Positions 45,898-55,256 of a stretch of DNA of 64,000 nucleotides are shown here, in pieces. The DNA is from Pseudomonadales bacterium (GTDB lineage: Bacteria; Pseudomonadota; Gammaproteobacteria; Pseudomonadales; Azotimanducaceae), in the NCBI GenBank assembly GCA_024234635.1, contig JACKNX010000004.1, positions 1 to 64,000 of the forward strand, in the 5' to 3' direction. Each line of letters starts with the position of its first letter. Within the stretch, counting starts at the first letter, position 1. The translations under genes were made by a program, and so were the position numbers. The notes beneath the pieces are model-generated. The model was not told the origin of the DNA. It did no database searches and saw only the letters and a list, made by a program, of their open reading frames with translations.

Positions 45898-47562
45898 CTA
45901 CATGTTCGGGTAGTTCGGGCCACCGGCGCCTTCCGGTACCACCCATGTGATGTTCTGCGATGGATCCTTGATATCGCAGGTCTTGCAGTGCACGCAGTTC
46001 TGGGCGTTGATCTGGAACCGTGGCCCGGACTCCTCCCGCACGATTTCATAGACCCCGGCCGGGCAGTACCGCTGGGCCGGTTCGTCCCAGGTGGGCAGGT
46101 TCTTCTGAATCGGAATGGACGGATCCTTCAGGACGAGATGGCAGGGCTGATCCTCCTCGTGGTTGGTGTTGCTCAGAAACACCGAGGACAGCCGGTCGAA
46201 CGACAGCACGCCATCAGGCTTTGGATAGTTGATCGGCTTGCAGGCTGAGGCCGGCTTCAGCGTGGCATGATCCGGTATGGGGTCTTTCAGCGTCCACGCC
46301 ACGTTGCCGCCGAACCAGCTGTCCACCAGGGCCGCCGCCGAGCCCATCAGGGCGCCGAATTTGTGCAGGCTGGGCGCGGCATTGCGCGAACGATGCAGTT
46401 CGTCGTAGAGCCAGGACGCCTCGAAGTTTTCCTTGAACTCCGTCAGCTCGGTGTGCGATTCACCACGCGCCAGCGCCGCGGCGATCGTATCCGCGGCCAG
46501 GATGCCGGATTTCATCGCGGCGTGGCTGCCCTTGATCTTCAGTACGTTGAGGAAGCCGGCGTCGTCGCCCACCAGGATACCGCCGGGGACGATGTTCTTC
46601 GGCAGCGCCTGGATGCCGCCCTTGATGATGGCACGCGCGCCGTAGGAAACCCGCTTGCCGCCCTTGAGCACGCTCGCGATCAGCGGATGCTGCTTCCAGC
46701 GCTGGAACTCCTCGAATGGCGACAGGTGCGGGTTGGTGTAGCACAGGTCAACGATGAGCCCCAGCGACACCTGGTTGTTCTCCAGGTGGTAGAGATAGGA
46801 ACCACCGGTCGCCTGACCCGGAAGATGGCCCAGCGGCCAGCCGAGCGAATGCAGCACGCGTCCTGGCACGTGATTTTCGGGGTCGACATCCCATAGCTCC
46901 TTGAAGCCGATACCGTAGTGCTGGGTACTGGCATCGGCGTCCAGGGCGAATCGCTCGATCAGTTGCTTGCCGAGATGCCCGCGACACCCTTCGGCGAAGA
47001 CCGTGTAGCGGGCCAGCAGTTCGTAGCCCGGCGTGTAGGTCCCCTTGTGTTCGCCTTCGCGGCTGACGCCCATGTCGCCGGTGGCGATACCGCGCACGCT
47101 GCCGTCCTCGTTGTACAGTACTTCGGAGGCGGCAAACCCTGGAAACAGGTTCACGCCAAGGGCTTCCGCCTGCTCGCCGAGCCAGCGGCAGAGGTTGCCA
47201 AGGCTGATCGCGTAGTTACCGTGGTTGTGCAGGTCCTTGGGGATGAACAGCTTCGGTACCTTGATGCGATTGACGTCGTTGACCATGTAATAGACGTCGT
47301 CTTCGGTGACCGGATTGGTCAGCGGCGCGCCGCGCTCGGCCCAATCAGGGAACAGTTCATTCAGCGCGCGTGGCTCGAATACCGCGCCGGAAAGGATATG
47401 GGCGCCGATTTCGGAGCCTTTTTCCACCAGGCAGACGCTGATTTCCTGGCCGCTGCGTTCCGCGATCTGCATCAGGCGGATGGCGGTGGCGAGTCCGCCA
47501 GGGCCGCCGCCCACGATGACCACGTCAAATTCCATCGATTCGCGCTGTACCGCGTCGTCCAT
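45898..47562 (-). CDS. electron transfer flavoprotein-ubiquinone oxidoreductase
   Basis: 554 residues. ETF-QO passes electrons from ETF to ubiquinone. FAD motif DVVIVGGGPGGLATAIRL (13-30), GCRGHLGKQL, GGILVGDDAGFLN and a C-terminal [4Fe-4S] centre with C500, C523, C526 and C529 (CPAGVYE; NCVHCKTCDI), ending EGAGGPNYPNM, all standard. Start MDDAVQRESMEFDV at 47562; the in-frame extension to 47937 has no homology. Divergent from etfBA, its electron donor, across a 436-bp gap. Confidence 0.96.
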   Translation of the reverse strand: MDDAVQRESMEFDVVIVGGGPGGLATAIRLMQIAERSGQEISVCLVEKGSEIGAHILSGAVFEPRALNELFPDWAERGAPLTNPVTEDDVYYMVNDVNRIKVPKLFIPKDLHNHGNYAISLGNLCRWLGEQAEALGVNLFPGFAASEVLYNEDGSVRGIATGDMGVSREGEHKGTYTPGYELLARYTVFAEGCRGHLGKQLIERFALDADASTQHYGIGFKELWDVDPENHVPGRVLHSLGWPLGHLPGQATGGSYLYHLENNQVSLGLIVDLCYTNPHLSPFEEFQRWKQHPLIASVLKGGKRVSYGARAIIKGGIQALPKNIVPGGILVGDDAGFLNVLKIKGSHAAMKSGILAADTIAAALARGESHTELTEFKENFEASWLYDELHRSRNAAPSLHKFGALMGSAAALVDSWFGGNVAWTLKDPIPDHATLKPASACKPINYPKPDGVLSFDRLSSVFLSNTNHEEDQPCHLVLKDPSIPIQKNLPTWDEPAQRYCPAGVYEIVREESGPRFQINAQNCVHCKTCDIKDPSQNITWVVPEGAGGPNYPNM

Positions 47563-47998
47563 CTCTCTGAGCACCTTTGGATGAAAGTGCCCGATTATAC
47601 CCGACATCCATGGATGGGCAGGAGGCTGGTTGACCCCTCTCGGGGCACCGGCGACAATACCGCGCCTTTTTTCCAGACATATCACGCTCACGGGCCGCCT
47701 GGATGGCCCGTTTTCATGTGTGACCGCGGGAGAGGGCCCGTCGACAGGCCGCTGCACGTAGCGGGATGTGCGGAGTGAACAGGCGATCGATGCCAGTGAG
47801 AATTGCGATTCGCGCGAAGGCTTCGGGATGCGCCGGCCGGTGTCTAACACGGTGGCCGGCTGAGAGCTTTCCCGGAGATTGCCTGCGGACCCGCCGGTCA
47901 GAGCATCGGATTCGTGTGGGAAGCACGGCGCTTCCATCCGTTTCGCCCGTGCAGGCGAGCGATTTGAACGACGTTAACGCAACCAAGTAGAGGGCTAC
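47563..47998. other. divergent promoter region between ETF-QO and etfB
   Basis: No gene is supported here. A hairpin CGGGCC-GCCTGGAT-GGCCCG followed by TTTT (47691-47714) reads as a weak plus-strand terminator or attenuator in front of etfBA. A GAGGG ribosome-binding site precedes the etfB ATG. Confidence 0.45.
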
Positions 47999-48751
47999 AT
48001 GAAGGTACTGGTACCAGTCAAACGTGTGGTCGACGCCAATGTGAAGGTGCGGGTTAAATCCGACGGCACGGGTGTTGATCTCAGCAATGTAAAAATGGCG
48101 GTGAATCCGTTCTGTGAAATCGCCATCGAAGAGGCCGTGCGTTTGAAGGAAGCCGGCGTGGCCACGGAGGTGGTGGCGGTTTCCGTTGGTGGCCAGGCTT
48201 GTCAGGAACAGTTGCGCACCTGTCTGGCGCTGGGCGCCGATCGCGCGATTCTGGTGCAAACCGACGCCGAGCCGCAGCCGCTGGGTATTGCCAAGGCCCT
48301 GAAAGCCGTGCAGGAGAAAGAGGGCGCTCAACTTGTCATATTCGGCAAGCAGAGCATCGATGGCGACAACAGTCAGACCGGCCAGATGTTTGCTGCGCTC
48401 ACCGGCATGGCGCAGGGCACGTTTGCCTCGAAGGTGAGCGTGGCGGATGGCAAGGTGGAGGTCACCCGAGAAATCGACGGCGGCCTGCAGACCGTGCGCA
48501 TTTCCCTTCCCGCTGTCGTGACGACTGACCTGCGTCTGAACGAGCCGCGCTACGCGTCGCTGCCGAACATCATGAAGGCGAAGAAAAAGCCGCTGGATGT
48601 CGTCGCTCCCTCCGATCTGGGCGTGGATCTCACGCCCACCGTCAAGGTGTTGTCGGTTGAGCCGCCAAGCGAGCGCGGCGCCGGTGTGAAAGTGGGTTCC
48701 GTTGAGGAGCTGGTGGACAAACTGCGCAATGAAGCAAAGGTGATCGCATGA
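47999..48751 (+). CDS. etfB: electron transfer flavoprotein subunit beta
   Basis: 250 residues. MKVLVPVKRVVDANVKVRV, VNPFCEIAIEEAVRLKEAG, DGDNSQTGQMFAALTG and LPAVVTTDLRLNEPRYASLPNIMKAKKKPL (the ETF-beta signature and recognition loop) identify it. Forms the FAD/AMP-binding heterodimer with EtfA that accepts electrons from acyl-CoA dehydrogenases. Coupled to etfA by ATGA. Confidence 0.98.
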   Translation: MKVLVPVKRVVDANVKVRVKSDGTGVDLSNVKMAVNPFCEIAIEEAVRLKEAGVATEVVAVSVGGQACQEQLRTCLALGADRAILVQTDAEPQPLGIAKALKAVQEKEGAQLVIFGKQSIDGDNSQTGQMFAALTGMAQGTFASKVSVADGKVEVTREIDGGLQTVRISLPAVVTTDLRLNEPRYASLPNIMKAKKKPLDVVAPSDLGVDLTPTVKVLSVEPPSERGAGVKVGSVEELVDKLRNEAKVIA

Positions 48752-49677
48752 GCATCCTGGTAGTAGCTGAACACGACAACAAGGAACTGAAGGCGGCAAC
48801 GCGCGTTGCGGTGGCCGCGGCCCAGGCGATTGGCGGTGACGTCGATATTCTGGTTGCGGGTGCCGGTTCGGGCGCCGTGGCCGATGCCGCGGCCAAAGTA
48901 CCGGGCGTGCGTAAGGTGCTGCATGCCGATAACGCCGTTTATGGCAATCAGCTTGCTGAAAATATTGCCGGTCTTGTCGCCGAGGTGGGGGCGGGCTACG
49001 GCCACGTGCTGGCGGCGCACACGACGAGCGGCAAGAACTACCTTCCCCGGGTTGCCGCGTTGCTGGATGTGGCGCAGATTTCCGACATCGTGGCTGTCGT
49101 GGATGCGCAGACGTTCAAGCGGCCCATCTACGCCGGTAACGCCATTGCGACGGTGCAGTCCTCGGATGCGATCAAGGTCGTTTCCGTTCGTGGCACGGCG
49201 TACGACCCCGTTCCGGCGGAAGGTGGCAGCGCATCGATCGAAGCCGTTGACTCCGTAAAGGATGCCGGTATCTCCGAATTCGTCAGCGAAGAAATCGTGA
49301 AATCCGCGCGGCCGGAGCTGACCGCGGCGAACATCATCATCTCCGGTGGTCGGGGCATGGGCAGTGAAGAGAACTTCAAGCTGCTGGATGGCATTGCTGA
49401 CAAACTGGGAGCCGCAATTGGTGCTTCCCGGGCGGCGGTGGATGCCGGTTTTGCGCCGAACGACATGCAGGTGGGTCAGACCGGCAAGATCGTGGCCCCG
49501 GACCTGTACATCGCCGTCGGCATTTCCGGCGCTATTCAGCACCTGGCCGGCATGAAAGACAGTAAGGTCATTGTTGCCATCAACAAGGACGAAGACGCAC
49601 CGATCTTCCAGGTGGCGGACTACGGACTTGTTGCCGATCTCTTCAAGGCATTGCCGGAACTCGAATCCCTGCTCTGA
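48748..49677 (+). CDS. etfA: electron transfer flavoprotein subunit alpha
   Basis: 309 residues. N-terminal SILVVAEHDNKELKAATR; the C-terminal FAD domain has SGGRGMGSEENFKLL, GASRAAVDAG, QVGQTGKIVAPDLYIAVGISGAIQHLAGMKDSKVIVAINKDEDAPIF. ATG overlaps the etfB stop (ATGA). With ETF-QO this forms a complete path from acyl-CoA or amino-acid dehydrogenases to the quinone pool. Confidence 0.98.
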   Translation: MSILVVAEHDNKELKAATRVAVAAAQAIGGDVDILVAGAGSGAVADAAAKVPGVRKVLHADNAVYGNQLAENIAGLVAEVGAGYGHVLAAHTTSGKNYLPRVAALLDVAQISDIVAVVDAQTFKRPIYAGNAIATVQSSDAIKVVSVRGTAYDPVPAEGGSASIEAVDSVKDAGISEFVSEEIVKSARPELTAANIIISGGRGMGSEENFKLLDGIADKLGAAIGASRAAVDAGFAPNDMQVGQTGKIVAPDLYIAVGISGAIQHLAGMKDSKVIVAINKDEDAPIFQVADYGLVADLFKALPELESLL

Positions 49678-49795
49678 TGCAGTTCGGCGGGTTTGTGCGA
49701 CTGGGGTGACGCTGGCAGGCGGTTCCGGGGCCGACAAGGCCTCGCGAACCGACGTCCGGCGCACCGCTGATGAGTTTCTGACGCCGACTTACTGA

Positions 49796-49821
49796 CAAAA
49801 GTCGACACCGGTCGACTTTTG
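49796..49821 (+). terminator. perfect palindrome, probable bidirectional terminator
   Basis: CAAAAGTCGAC-ACCG-GTCGACTTTTG: an 11-bp stem with a four-base loop, 118 bases after the etfA stop. The arms themselves supply A4 and T4. Confidence 0.55.
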
Positions 49822-49879
49822 CCCCAGCGGTAAAGGGAGTACCCTAACAACTCTCCCGCAACACACGAGGAGTGACCCT

Positions 49880-50332
49880 GTGGCAGTTTACGAATTGAAT
49901 GGCGGTAATTTGCTGCGCGTCGCGCGCAGCATTGACGGCAAGCTCCAGCAGCAGTACTTCAGCCTCATCGGCCTCAGCAAGACCCAGCAGGCAGCGGTTC
50001 GTCGCGAGGCGAAAGGTGTCGACGAAAAGTGGGCGGCGCTGCAATCCAAGGCCAAAGACAAGCGCGTGCGCACTGCCGTTACGCCGAAGAAACACACGAC
50101 GGGAATCCGGGGCATCAACCTCGTTTACCGTCCCTCACCGGCTTTTCGCGTCCAGGTCCAGGCCGGCGGCAAGTCGATGGTGCGCGAATTTTCGGTGAAG
50201 CGAATGGGCGCGGAAACCGCCTGGAACGATGCCCTGAAGTTTCTCGCGGAGTGCCGGGGTTATGCCCGGATTCCGGCCGACTGGAAGACCCGCATGCCGA
50301 AAGTGCCGAAAAAAGCGCCCGCGAAACGCTGA
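49880..50332 (+). CDS. small basic protein with possible AP2-like domain
   Basis: 150 residues from a GTG preceded by GAGG. The N-terminal half (VYELNGGNLLRVARSIDGKLQQQYFSL) is not recognised. The second half, GIRGINLVYRPSPAFRVQVQAGGKSMVREFSVKRMGAETAWNDALKFLAE, follows the AP2/integrase-type DNA-binding pattern: three strands with an exposed basic face and a helix containing Ala-Trp. The tail is very basic (KVPKKAPAKR). DNA binding is an inference. Its own terminator follows, and pyrB is convergent. Confidence 0.65.
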   Translation: MAVYELNGGNLLRVARSIDGKLQQQYFSLIGLSKTQQAAVRREAKGVDEKWAALQSKAKDKRVRTAVTPKKHTTGIRGINLVYRPSPAFRVQVQAGGKSMVREFSVKRMGAETAWNDALKFLAECRGYARIPADWKTRMPKVPKKAPAKR

Positions 50333-50352
50333 TTGCGCGCCTTTCCGCACCG

Positions 50353-50387
50353 GCCGCTCATCCTCGGGTGAGCGGCTTTTCTTTTTC
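50353..50387 (+). terminator. Rho-independent terminator
   Basis: GCCGCTCA-TCCTCGGG-TGAGCGGC followed by TTTTCTTTTTC, 20 bases after the preceding stop codon. Confidence 0.8.
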
Positions 50388-50407
50388 TGGCGCCTGGTTC
50401 TTGGCGC

Positions 50408-51430
50408 TCAGCGTGGGACGTCGCGTTTTGCGGTGTACCAGGTCACCGGGTGTGAGTAGTCGTGGACGGCATCGACGATATTGAGAACCAGGGCGAACAG
50501 CGCCATACGAATGATGACGCCATTGTCCGTCTGCCTGAAAATGGCCAGATTCGGGTTCTCGATGAGGTCGTCGTCAAGCTCCTGGGCGTTGGCGCGAGAA
50601 TCGCGTGGCAGGGGATGCATGATCACCGTGTTGGGCTCGCAATGCTGGGTGTACATGCTCTGGTTCAGACGGAATAGCCCCTTGTAGCGATTGGCCTCCT
50701 CCTCCGAGGGAAAGCGCTCCTCCTGGGTACGGGTCACGTAGAGGATGTCCATGTTGTTCACGCCGGCGGAGAGTTCGTTGTAAAACTCCACGCGGTGGCC
50801 ACGGTTCTGCAGCTCCGCCGTGATTTCGGCTGGAAGTTCCAGGCCCGGCGGGCTGACGAGATTGAACCGGACGTTGTCGTAGAGCGCGAGCAGCTTGCAG
50901 AGCGAGTGCACCGCGCGCCCATATTTCAGGTCGCCGATCAGTGCCACCTTCATGCCATTGACAGCCTTGTCCTGTGCCCGCAGTTCGGACCGGATGGTGT
51001 AGAGGTCCAGTAGGGCCTGAGAGGGATGCTCGTTGGGACCGTCGCCGCCGTTGATCACCGGTACCCGCGAGGCCTGGGCAAACTCGGCGACCGACCCTGC
51101 GTCCGGATGCCGCATGACGATGACGTCGCTGTAGCCGGAAAGCACACGTGCAGTGTCGTGCAGCGACTCCCCCTTGGCGAGCGATGAGGCGCGGATTTCC
51201 GTGGTCTCCCGCACGTCGCCCCCAAGCAGATTGAAGGCCGACGCAAAAGATATGCGGGTGCGCGTACTGGGTTCAAAGAACATGTTGGCCAGGATTGCAC
51301 CCTGCAGCACCCGTGTGATGCGCTTGCGCATTGCATAGGGCCTGAGTTCATCCGCAACGTCGAATATGCGGTCGATATCCGGACGTTGAAACTGGTGCAC
51401 CGAGAGGATGTGCCTGCCCGTGAATTCCAT
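50408..51430 (-). CDS. pyrB: aspartate carbamoyltransferase
   Basis: 340 residues (E. coli 311). It condenses carbamoyl phosphate with aspartate in pyrimidine synthesis. Carbamoyl-phosphate motif FFEPSTRTR (51-59), SLAKGESLHDT, GGDGPNEHPSQALLDLYTI, IGDLKYGRAVHSL and HPLPRDSR are all present. The C-terminus is extended (DYSHPVTWYTAKRDVPR). No pyrI or pyrC gene is adjacent, so a catalytic trimer without the E. coli regulatory subunit is possible. Confidence 0.96.
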   Translation of the reverse strand: MEFTGRHILSVHQFQRPDIDRIFDVADELRPYAMRKRITRVLQGAILANMFFEPSTRTRISFASAFNLLGGDVRETTEIRASSLAKGESLHDTARVLSGYSDVIVMRHPDAGSVAEFAQASRVPVINGGDGPNEHPSQALLDLYTIRSELRAQDKAVNGMKVALIGDLKYGRAVHSLCKLLALYDNVRFNLVSPPGLELPAEITAELQNRGHRVEFYNELSAGVNNMDILYVTRTQEERFPSEEEANRYKGLFRLNQSMYTQHCEPNTVIMHPLPRDSRANAQELDDDLIENPNLAIFRQTDNGVIIRMALFALVLNIVDAVHDYSHPVTWYTAKRDVPR

Positions 51431-51590
51431 TGTGACCTCATATCCGCTGCGCGCGGAGTTTAGCGAGCCGCAACCGCCTTGTCCCGGGGCGGAAAGGGAT
51501 GGCCGGGTTGTTTCGGCCGCGCTCCGCGGTAAAGTGCCAGCGGCGTCAGCCGATGACGCCCGAAGGCACGGGCAACGTACGGAGGTCAGA

Positions 51591-52082
51591 ATGACAAAGC
51601 GGGCGATTGCGGCGATGGTTCTGTTGCTGGCGGCGGTTCCGGCGAGTCAGGGCGCCCGCCCGGCCGATAGTCTGCAGTCGGCGATGTCGGCGGAAGAGTT
51701 CACCCGGGCCGGACTGCATCGTCTGACGCCGGAAGAACTGGCCTACCTGAACGGCTATCTGGGCCGTGCTGACGCCGCGTCTGCGACTCCTGTCCCGGCG
51801 CTGCCTGATGCAGCTTTCGGGGAAGAAACGCTTGCACGAAAGCCGTCCGTGGCGCCCGATGCCACCCAGGTGATGCGATCACGCGTCAAGGGCGCATTCA
51901 CGGGCTGGAGCGGGCACACGGTGTTCCGTCTGGAGAACGGCCAGGTCTGGCAGCAGCGCAATACCGGCAACTACAGCTATCGGGTGGACAGCCCCGAGAT
52001 CGAAATCGAGCGGGGGCGATTTGGCTATTACCTGCGCGTCCTTTCCACCGGACGGCAGATCGGCGTCAAGCGCTTGAAATAA
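51591..52082 (+). CDS. secreted protein of unknown function
   Basis: 163 residues with a signal peptide (1-21, MTKRAIAAMVLLLAAVPASQG). The C-terminal part is a compact beta-rich module: GAFTGWSGHTVFRLENGQVWQQRNTGNYSYRV followed by RFGYYLRVLSTGRQIGVKRL. A strong GGAGG lies six bases before the ATG at 51591. I do not recognise a named family. Divergent from pyrB. Confidence 0.75.
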   Translation: MTKRAIAAMVLLLAAVPASQGARPADSLQSAMSAEEFTRAGLHRLTPEELAYLNGYLGRADAASATPVPALPDAAFGEETLARKPSVAPDATQVMRSRVKGAFTGWSGHTVFRLENGQVWQQRNTGNYSYRVDSPEIEIERGRFGYYLRVLSTGRQIGVKRLK

Positions 52083-52227
52083 CACGATAAAATCCAATCG
52101 TTGCAATTTGTTAGCTATTTATTGCGGTTTCGTTGAGGGGTTCTGACGGTCAATCGTCTTACTGGCAACGCGGAAGAATGCCTGATGGCTTTCAAACGCG
52201 GATACTTCAACCAGTTGGGGGATAACA

Positions 52228-55011
52228 ATGACCTTTGAAACTCACAGATGGGCTCGCGCTTTGGCGTCGATGTCCCTGATGTCAGTTGCCTCCTTCGCCG
52301 TTCCGCAAGCCTTCGCCGCCGATGATCAGGCGGAGGAAGGCGTGACGGAAGAAATCGTGGTAACCGGTTCGCGCGTCAAGCGCTCCGACTTCAACTCGGC
52401 GAGCCCGATCACTGTGATCACCGGCCAGTCGATTCTGGAATCCGGTTTCACGAACCTCGGTGAGGCACTTCGTTCACAAGCCGTGGCCGGTACTGCCGGC
52501 TTCAACCAGCAAAGCACGCTGTCCGGCGGTGGCTCCACCTCCATTGACCTGCGCAATCTCGGCGACAGCCGCGTTCTCGTCCTGATCAATGGCAAGCGGG
52601 TCGCAAGCTTTGCTGATGCGTTGGCCAACCAGGCGGTCGATCTTCAGTTCCTGCCTCAAGCCATGATCGAGCGTGTCGACATTCTCCGTGACGGCGCCTC
52701 CGCTGTTTACGGATCTGACGCGATCTCCGGTGTGGTAAACGTGATCCTCAAGGAACGTTTTGAGGGCGTGGATTTCGGCGCCGGCACCGGTATCTCCGGA
52801 GAAGGCGATGGACAGACCTACAACGGCCACTTCGTCATGGGCGCTACGTCCGACCGCGGCTCGTTGATGCTGGGCCTGGAGTATTCCTACGCCAACAACA
52901 TCCCGCAGCGTGATCGAGACTGGGCTCGCACCAGCATCACGGCGCTCGGCGCCACGGTGAACAATGGCAGCTTCTTCTCGCCGGGTGGTTTCTATTTCGG
53001 TACGAACGATGTCTTCTGCACCGTACCGAAGGCCTTTGGTGGTGACGAGATCACCAACGACCTGGCCAACTGCCCATCGCTGCAACCCGGCCAGGCGATC
53101 ACGGATCCCAGCCAGGTGCAGATGAACCGCTACGACTATGCGCTGGAACAGGACCTGTACGTTGCCAACGAAATCTACACCGCGGCTGCCTACGGTACTT
53201 ACAACCTCACGGACAGCGTGGAAGGTTTCATCGAGTTGCAGTACTCCAAGCGGCAGGGTGAGTCGATCCTCGACGGCAACCCCGGTTCCACGGGCACGCC
53301 GGCGTTTCCCGACGGCTCCTTTGTGCCTGGCACGAACCCGAACCTTGGTGGACTCGGCGAAGGGTTCTTCTACTTCCGTCCCAGCAGCACCATCGGCATT
53401 CGTCGAAGCAACCAGGAATCCGACACCATCCGCATGGTCACCGGCTTCCGTGGTGACATCGCCAATGATTCCTTCCTGGATGGCTGGAGTTGGGAGCTGT
53501 CCTACCTCTATACCCGTGTCGACGCGGACCTCGGCACCAATGCCACGTGGAATCTTGCGCGCTTCAATCGCATCGTGGATCCCGATGCGTGCGCCATTGA
53601 TCCTATCTGTGCCGCGGCGGTGAACCCGTCAGGCGCACTGGATGTTCTGCGCCCAGGCAACTGGACCACGGCTGAAATCGAGTACATGCGTCAGATCACG
53701 CGTGATTCCAGCGAATTCCAGACCACCGGGTTCTTCGGCACGGCCACCGGACCGATCTTTGAACTGCCCGCTGGTGAAGTGCAGCTCGCCGTAGGCTTCG
53801 AAACCCGAACCGATCGCGGTCAGGCAATTCCCGACCCCGTTACGGAAGCGGGCGAGTCAGTTGCCAACCAGACATTTACGACGAGTGGCAGCTTTACGAC
53901 CGACGAACTGTTCGCGGAACTGGATATTCCCGTGCTGAAGGACGTCCCCGGTTTTCAGGACCTGAACCTGAACCTGCAGGGCCGCCTGTCGGATTACGAT
54001 ACCTTCGGTAGCGAAACAGTCTGGCGCGTTGGTCTGAACTGGCAGGTCACCGACGATATCCGCATCCGAGCGGCACGTTCCACCGCCTACCGGTCGCCGC
54101 AGATCACGGACCTGTTCGGTGGTGGTACGGTCAGCTTCGACTTCTTCACGCACCCCTGTGCCGATGGCAGTGGCGCAACCAACGCCAACGTGGCCGCCAA
54201 CTGTGCGCTCGACGGCATTCCCGCGACGGCGCAGCAGCTTTCGGGCCAGTTCTCGGTGCTGGCTGGGTCGAACCCGGATCTGAGCCCGGAGACCGCGGAC
54301 ACGGCGACCTTTGGTATCGTGTTCACGCCGCGCTTCGTGGAAGGTCTGTCGATCTCCATCGACTACTGGGATATCCAGGTTGATGACCTCATCAGCCGTG
54401 TCGAATCCGATTCCGTGGTTGACGACTGCTACCAGGGCGCTGTCGGCAAGACTGCCGTGGAGTGCTCGCGTTTCCGCTCCGTGTACAACGCCACCAACAA
54501 TCAGCTGCTGATTGCCGACATGACCAATGCGCTGGTCAACCTCGACACCGTGAAGACGGATGGCGTGGACGTGGGCGTCAACTACCAGTTCGATGTGGGT
54601 GAGCTGGTATTCGACATCGATTTCCAGGGTACCTACGTGAAGGAAAACACCTTCTACCCGGGCGCTGGCGGTGCGGATGATCGAGGCTCCATCCCGCGCA
54701 TTCGGGGCAACCTGAATGTCGGCATCGACTGGCACGACTGGGACTTCGACATCCGTGGTCGCTACATTCACCACATGAAGGACCCGCGGTTTGATGGCGA
54801 CAACGCCTTCAACTACCGTACGGTCGGCGCTCATACCGAATGGGACCTGCGTGTTGGCTACAACATCGACAAGTACCGCGTCGTCGTGGGTGTGAATGAC
54901 GTGTTCGACAACGATCCGCCGTACGTGTTCAGTACCGGTAACAACACCGACCTGTTCCTGTACAGCGCCGTCGGCCGTTACTTCTTCACGCGGCTTTCCG
55001 CGTCTCTGTAA
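52228..55011 (+). CDS. TonB-dependent receptor
   Basis: 927 residues. Signal peptide (about 1-30) then a TonB box EEIVVTGSRVKRSDF, a plug domain (about 40-160: NLGEALRSQA, DLRNLGDSRVLVLINGKR, RVDILRDGASAVYGSDAISGVVNVI) and a 22-strand barrel ending YFFTRLSASL. The plug belongs to the large carbohydrate/peptide-type receptors of Xanthomonadales and Sphingomonadales rather than classic siderophore receptors. No sigma/anti-sigma pair adjoins it; the substrate is unknown. It is followed by a strong terminator. Confidence 0.94.
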   Translation: MTFETHRWARALASMSLMSVASFAVPQAFAADDQAEEGVTEEIVVTGSRVKRSDFNSASPITVITGQSILESGFTNLGEALRSQAVAGTAGFNQQSTLSGGGSTSIDLRNLGDSRVLVLINGKRVASFADALANQAVDLQFLPQAMIERVDILRDGASAVYGSDAISGVVNVILKERFEGVDFGAGTGISGEGDGQTYNGHFVMGATSDRGSLMLGLEYSYANNIPQRDRDWARTSITALGATVNNGSFFSPGGFYFGTNDVFCTVPKAFGGDEITNDLANCPSLQPGQAITDPSQVQMNRYDYALEQDLYVANEIYTAAAYGTYNLTDSVEGFIELQYSKRQGESILDGNPGSTGTPAFPDGSFVPGTNPNLGGLGEGFFYFRPSSTIGIRRSNQESDTIRMVTGFRGDIANDSFLDGWSWELSYLYTRVDADLGTNATWNLARFNRIVDPDACAIDPICAAAVNPSGALDVLRPGNWTTAEIEYMRQITRDSSEFQTTGFFGTATGPIFELPAGEVQLAVGFETRTDRGQAIPDPVTEAGESVANQTFTTSGSFTTDELFAELDIPVLKDVPGFQDLNLNLQGRLSDYDTFGSETVWRVGLNWQVTDDIRIRAARSTAYRSPQITDLFGGGTVSFDFFTHPCADGSGATNANVAANCALDGIPATAQQLSGQFSVLAGSNPDLSPETADTATFGIVFTPRFVEGLSISIDYWDIQVDDLISRVESDSVVDDCYQGAVGKTAVECSRFRSVYNATNNQLLIADMTNALVNLDTVKTDGVDVGVNYQFDVGELVFDIDFQGTYVKENTFYPGAGGADDRGSIPRIRGNLNVGIDWHDWDFDIRGRYIHHMKDPRFDGDNAFNYRTVGAHTEWDLRVGYNIDKYRVVVGVNDVFDNDPPYVFSTGNNTDLFLYSAVGRYFFTRLSASL

Positions 55012-55030
55012 GCGCTCCGCCGAGGAGAGA

Positions 55031-55056
55031 AAGGGCTGCTTCGGCAGCCCTTTTTT
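55031..55056 (+). terminator. Rho-independent terminator after the TonB receptor
   Basis: GGGCTGC-TTCG-GCAGCCC followed by TTTTTT. A UUCG-type tetraloop with seven perfect base pairs, 20 bases after the stop codon. Confidence 0.93.
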
Positions 55057-55151
55057 ACCACGGCTGCGGGCATCCTGCCCTCGCCTCGCTCCCTCCGGTC
55101 GCCACGCGCCGTCTTACGCCGTCGCGGCGGCACATCCTTGTGCCGCTCATT
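55057..55151 (-). repeat. 98-bp intergenic repeat, copy C (inverted)
   Basis: On the minus strand it runs AATGAGCGGCACAAGG to CAGCCGTGGT and then into the A-tract complementary to the terminator T6. About nine differences from copy B. The first hairpin is kept (CGGCACA-AGGA-TGTGCCG) with a changed loop. Confidence 0.9.
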
Positions 55152-55256
55152 CGCTGACATTGTTGGCGACTGAGAGAAACGGCAGGCGAAGTTGACGGGC
55201 ACCTTAGTGCGCCTTGCGGTTGCCTTGCTCCCGCGGCCCGTCGAAAGCTGGCTCGC

